From contig NC_135381.1 of NCBI RefSeq assembly GCF_049243985.1, positions 14,371,345 through 14,435,344 on the forward strand: a stretch of 64,000 nucleotides of DNA. Reading direction: 5' to 3'. This document shows, piece by piece, positions 63,041-64,000 of this stretch (the first letter of the stretch is position 1; each line of letters begins with the position of its first letter). The notes beneath the pieces are model-generated. The model was given only the letters and a program-made list of their open reading frames with translations, did no database searches and had not been told where the DNA came from. Both the position numbers and the translations under genes were made by a program. This DNA comes from Paroedura picta. Lineage: Eukaryota; Chordata; Lepidosauria; Squamata; Gekkonidae.

Positions 63041-64000
63041 ACAGAGCTCTAGGAATTTTGCAAGCTGCAGTTGGTAACCTTGTGGCTATCTGGCCACAGA
63101 GATGTCAGTCTATAAAAGGTGTCCTCCCTGCGGGGAGACAAGGAGGAGGCAAGAAGCATACAAAGCTGGGTTTATTTGCAGGTTGTTATTTGTTATTAAC
63201 ATCTGATCAACTGATTTGTTCAACCAGGATTGGTTGTACAAACCACAGTTTCAGCAAACTCACCCAAGGATTCAGCCATCCATTCTGATTTCCTGTCATC
63301 TCCTGGGCCACTTTAAACTTATGAAACTTTCAGTTGCACAAGCTCTGTTTCCTTTGAGGACTGCATCATCCTGAGATCAGGCATGGCCCATTGAAAGCTT
63401 GTTAGATTAATGGCTAACAGTCTAAGATCCTTGAAATCTAGAACGGAGCCATTCTGTTGGATTACACTGCAACAGACTTTGTTACAAATCAGGGCGTCTA
63501 CCCGGACTCAGTATAATTGCTTAGTGGTTGTAGCAGTAGCACTAATAAACCCTGGTGTGCCTGGCTCCTCTGAACAATTTTATATGGTCTCTGGTCGCCC
63601 CTATCCAATTTTAATGAACATAGAGTTATTTTTAAAAGTAATGTCCCCAGAGGTCTGGTAAAATTCCACCCAAGCTGGATCGTCCAATTATTGATTCTTG
63701 CTATGGTGAGAAAAATACTACTGCTGCTGTTGCTGCCATCACCATCTTTAAGTAAGACAGTTCCTTTGCCCGTCTTTTTTTCTAAGGCAGCCCTCCCTAC
63801 TGAGCTCCTCCCAGTTGGGGGGAAATCACAGCCACGTTGTGTGGCACACTATATGTGGCTTGAGCAGAGAGGCTGTAGTGTGAATGGTGTGCAAGAAAAA
63901 AGGGCCCAATTACATGGCTGGATAAATTGGCCCAGGATCCCAGGGCTCAGCCATCATATAATGCGGATTTGCACTCTCCATTGCTGGATTTCCTTTCTGC
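63041..64000. other. CCDC157 intron (partial)
   Basis: No next exon was recognised. Some LINE-like text occurs at about 63.4-63.7 kb. Confidence 0.5.

Noticed and set aside
63700-63800. Leu-rich stretch (LLLLLL) after the CCDC157 first coding exon, resembling the LLLLLQS that should begin the next exon
   Set aside because: The following residues do not match CCDC157, and the Leu run comes from a CTGCTG repeat. No good acceptor in the right phase.

Overview
This is vertebrate nuclear DNA, almost certainly from a squamate reptile (lizard). The evidence is intron-rich genes with clear tetrapod orthologues, Sauria-type tRNA SINEs ending in (CTT)n, CR1 3' ends, and many small hAT-type DNA transposons. 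No bacterial, organellar or intact viral gene is present. Most of the window is intron or intergenic DNA built from layered repeats.

Three real genes are supported. (1) EMID1, minus strand: exon 1 (signal peptide) lies in a CpG island at about 32.3 kb, exons 2 and 3 (EMI domain) at 16.6 and 15.4 kb, and exon 4 at 4.2 kb. The collagenous 3' part lies beyond the left edge. The four exons join with consistent phases. (2) SF3A1, minus strand, 44.6-61.2 kb: all 16 coding exons were located. They join in frame to a 789-residue protein with two SURP domains and a C-terminal ubiquitin-like domain ending in the GGRKK tail. (3) CCDC157, plus strand: its first coding exon is at 62.7 kb, with a probable 5' leader exon at 62.2 kb and the rest beyond the right edge. 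SF3A1 and CCDC157 stand head to head across about 1 kb that carries NRF1, ETS/YY1 and ZNF143/THAP11-like motifs.

Layout: 1-32 kb is EMID1 introns 4 to 1, packed with repeats. 32.2-33.1 kb is the EMID1 CpG island. 33-41.5 kb is intergenic repeats with no recognised gene, including a nested LINE / solo LTR / foldback cluster at 37.9-39 kb. 41.5-44.6 kb is the uncertain 3' UTR and flank of SF3A1. 44.6-61.2 kb is SF3A1. 61.2-62.2 kb is the shared promoter. 62.2-64 kb is the start of CCDC157.

The most distinctive non-genic signal is a family of near-perfect foldback MITEs (about 95-150 bp, CAGGGGTAGTC...GACTACCCCTG). There are about a dozen and a half full, diverged or half copies. Most full copies sit in 8-bp duplications with a central TA (nnnTAnnn, the Buster-type hAT signature). 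Each arm carries ACTACAATTCCC, the core of the ZNF143/THAP11 (SBS) promoter motif. Two longer hAT-like elements show the same TA-centred duplications. A second theme is a set of retroelement 3' ends with a degraded hammerhead-ribozyme-like core.
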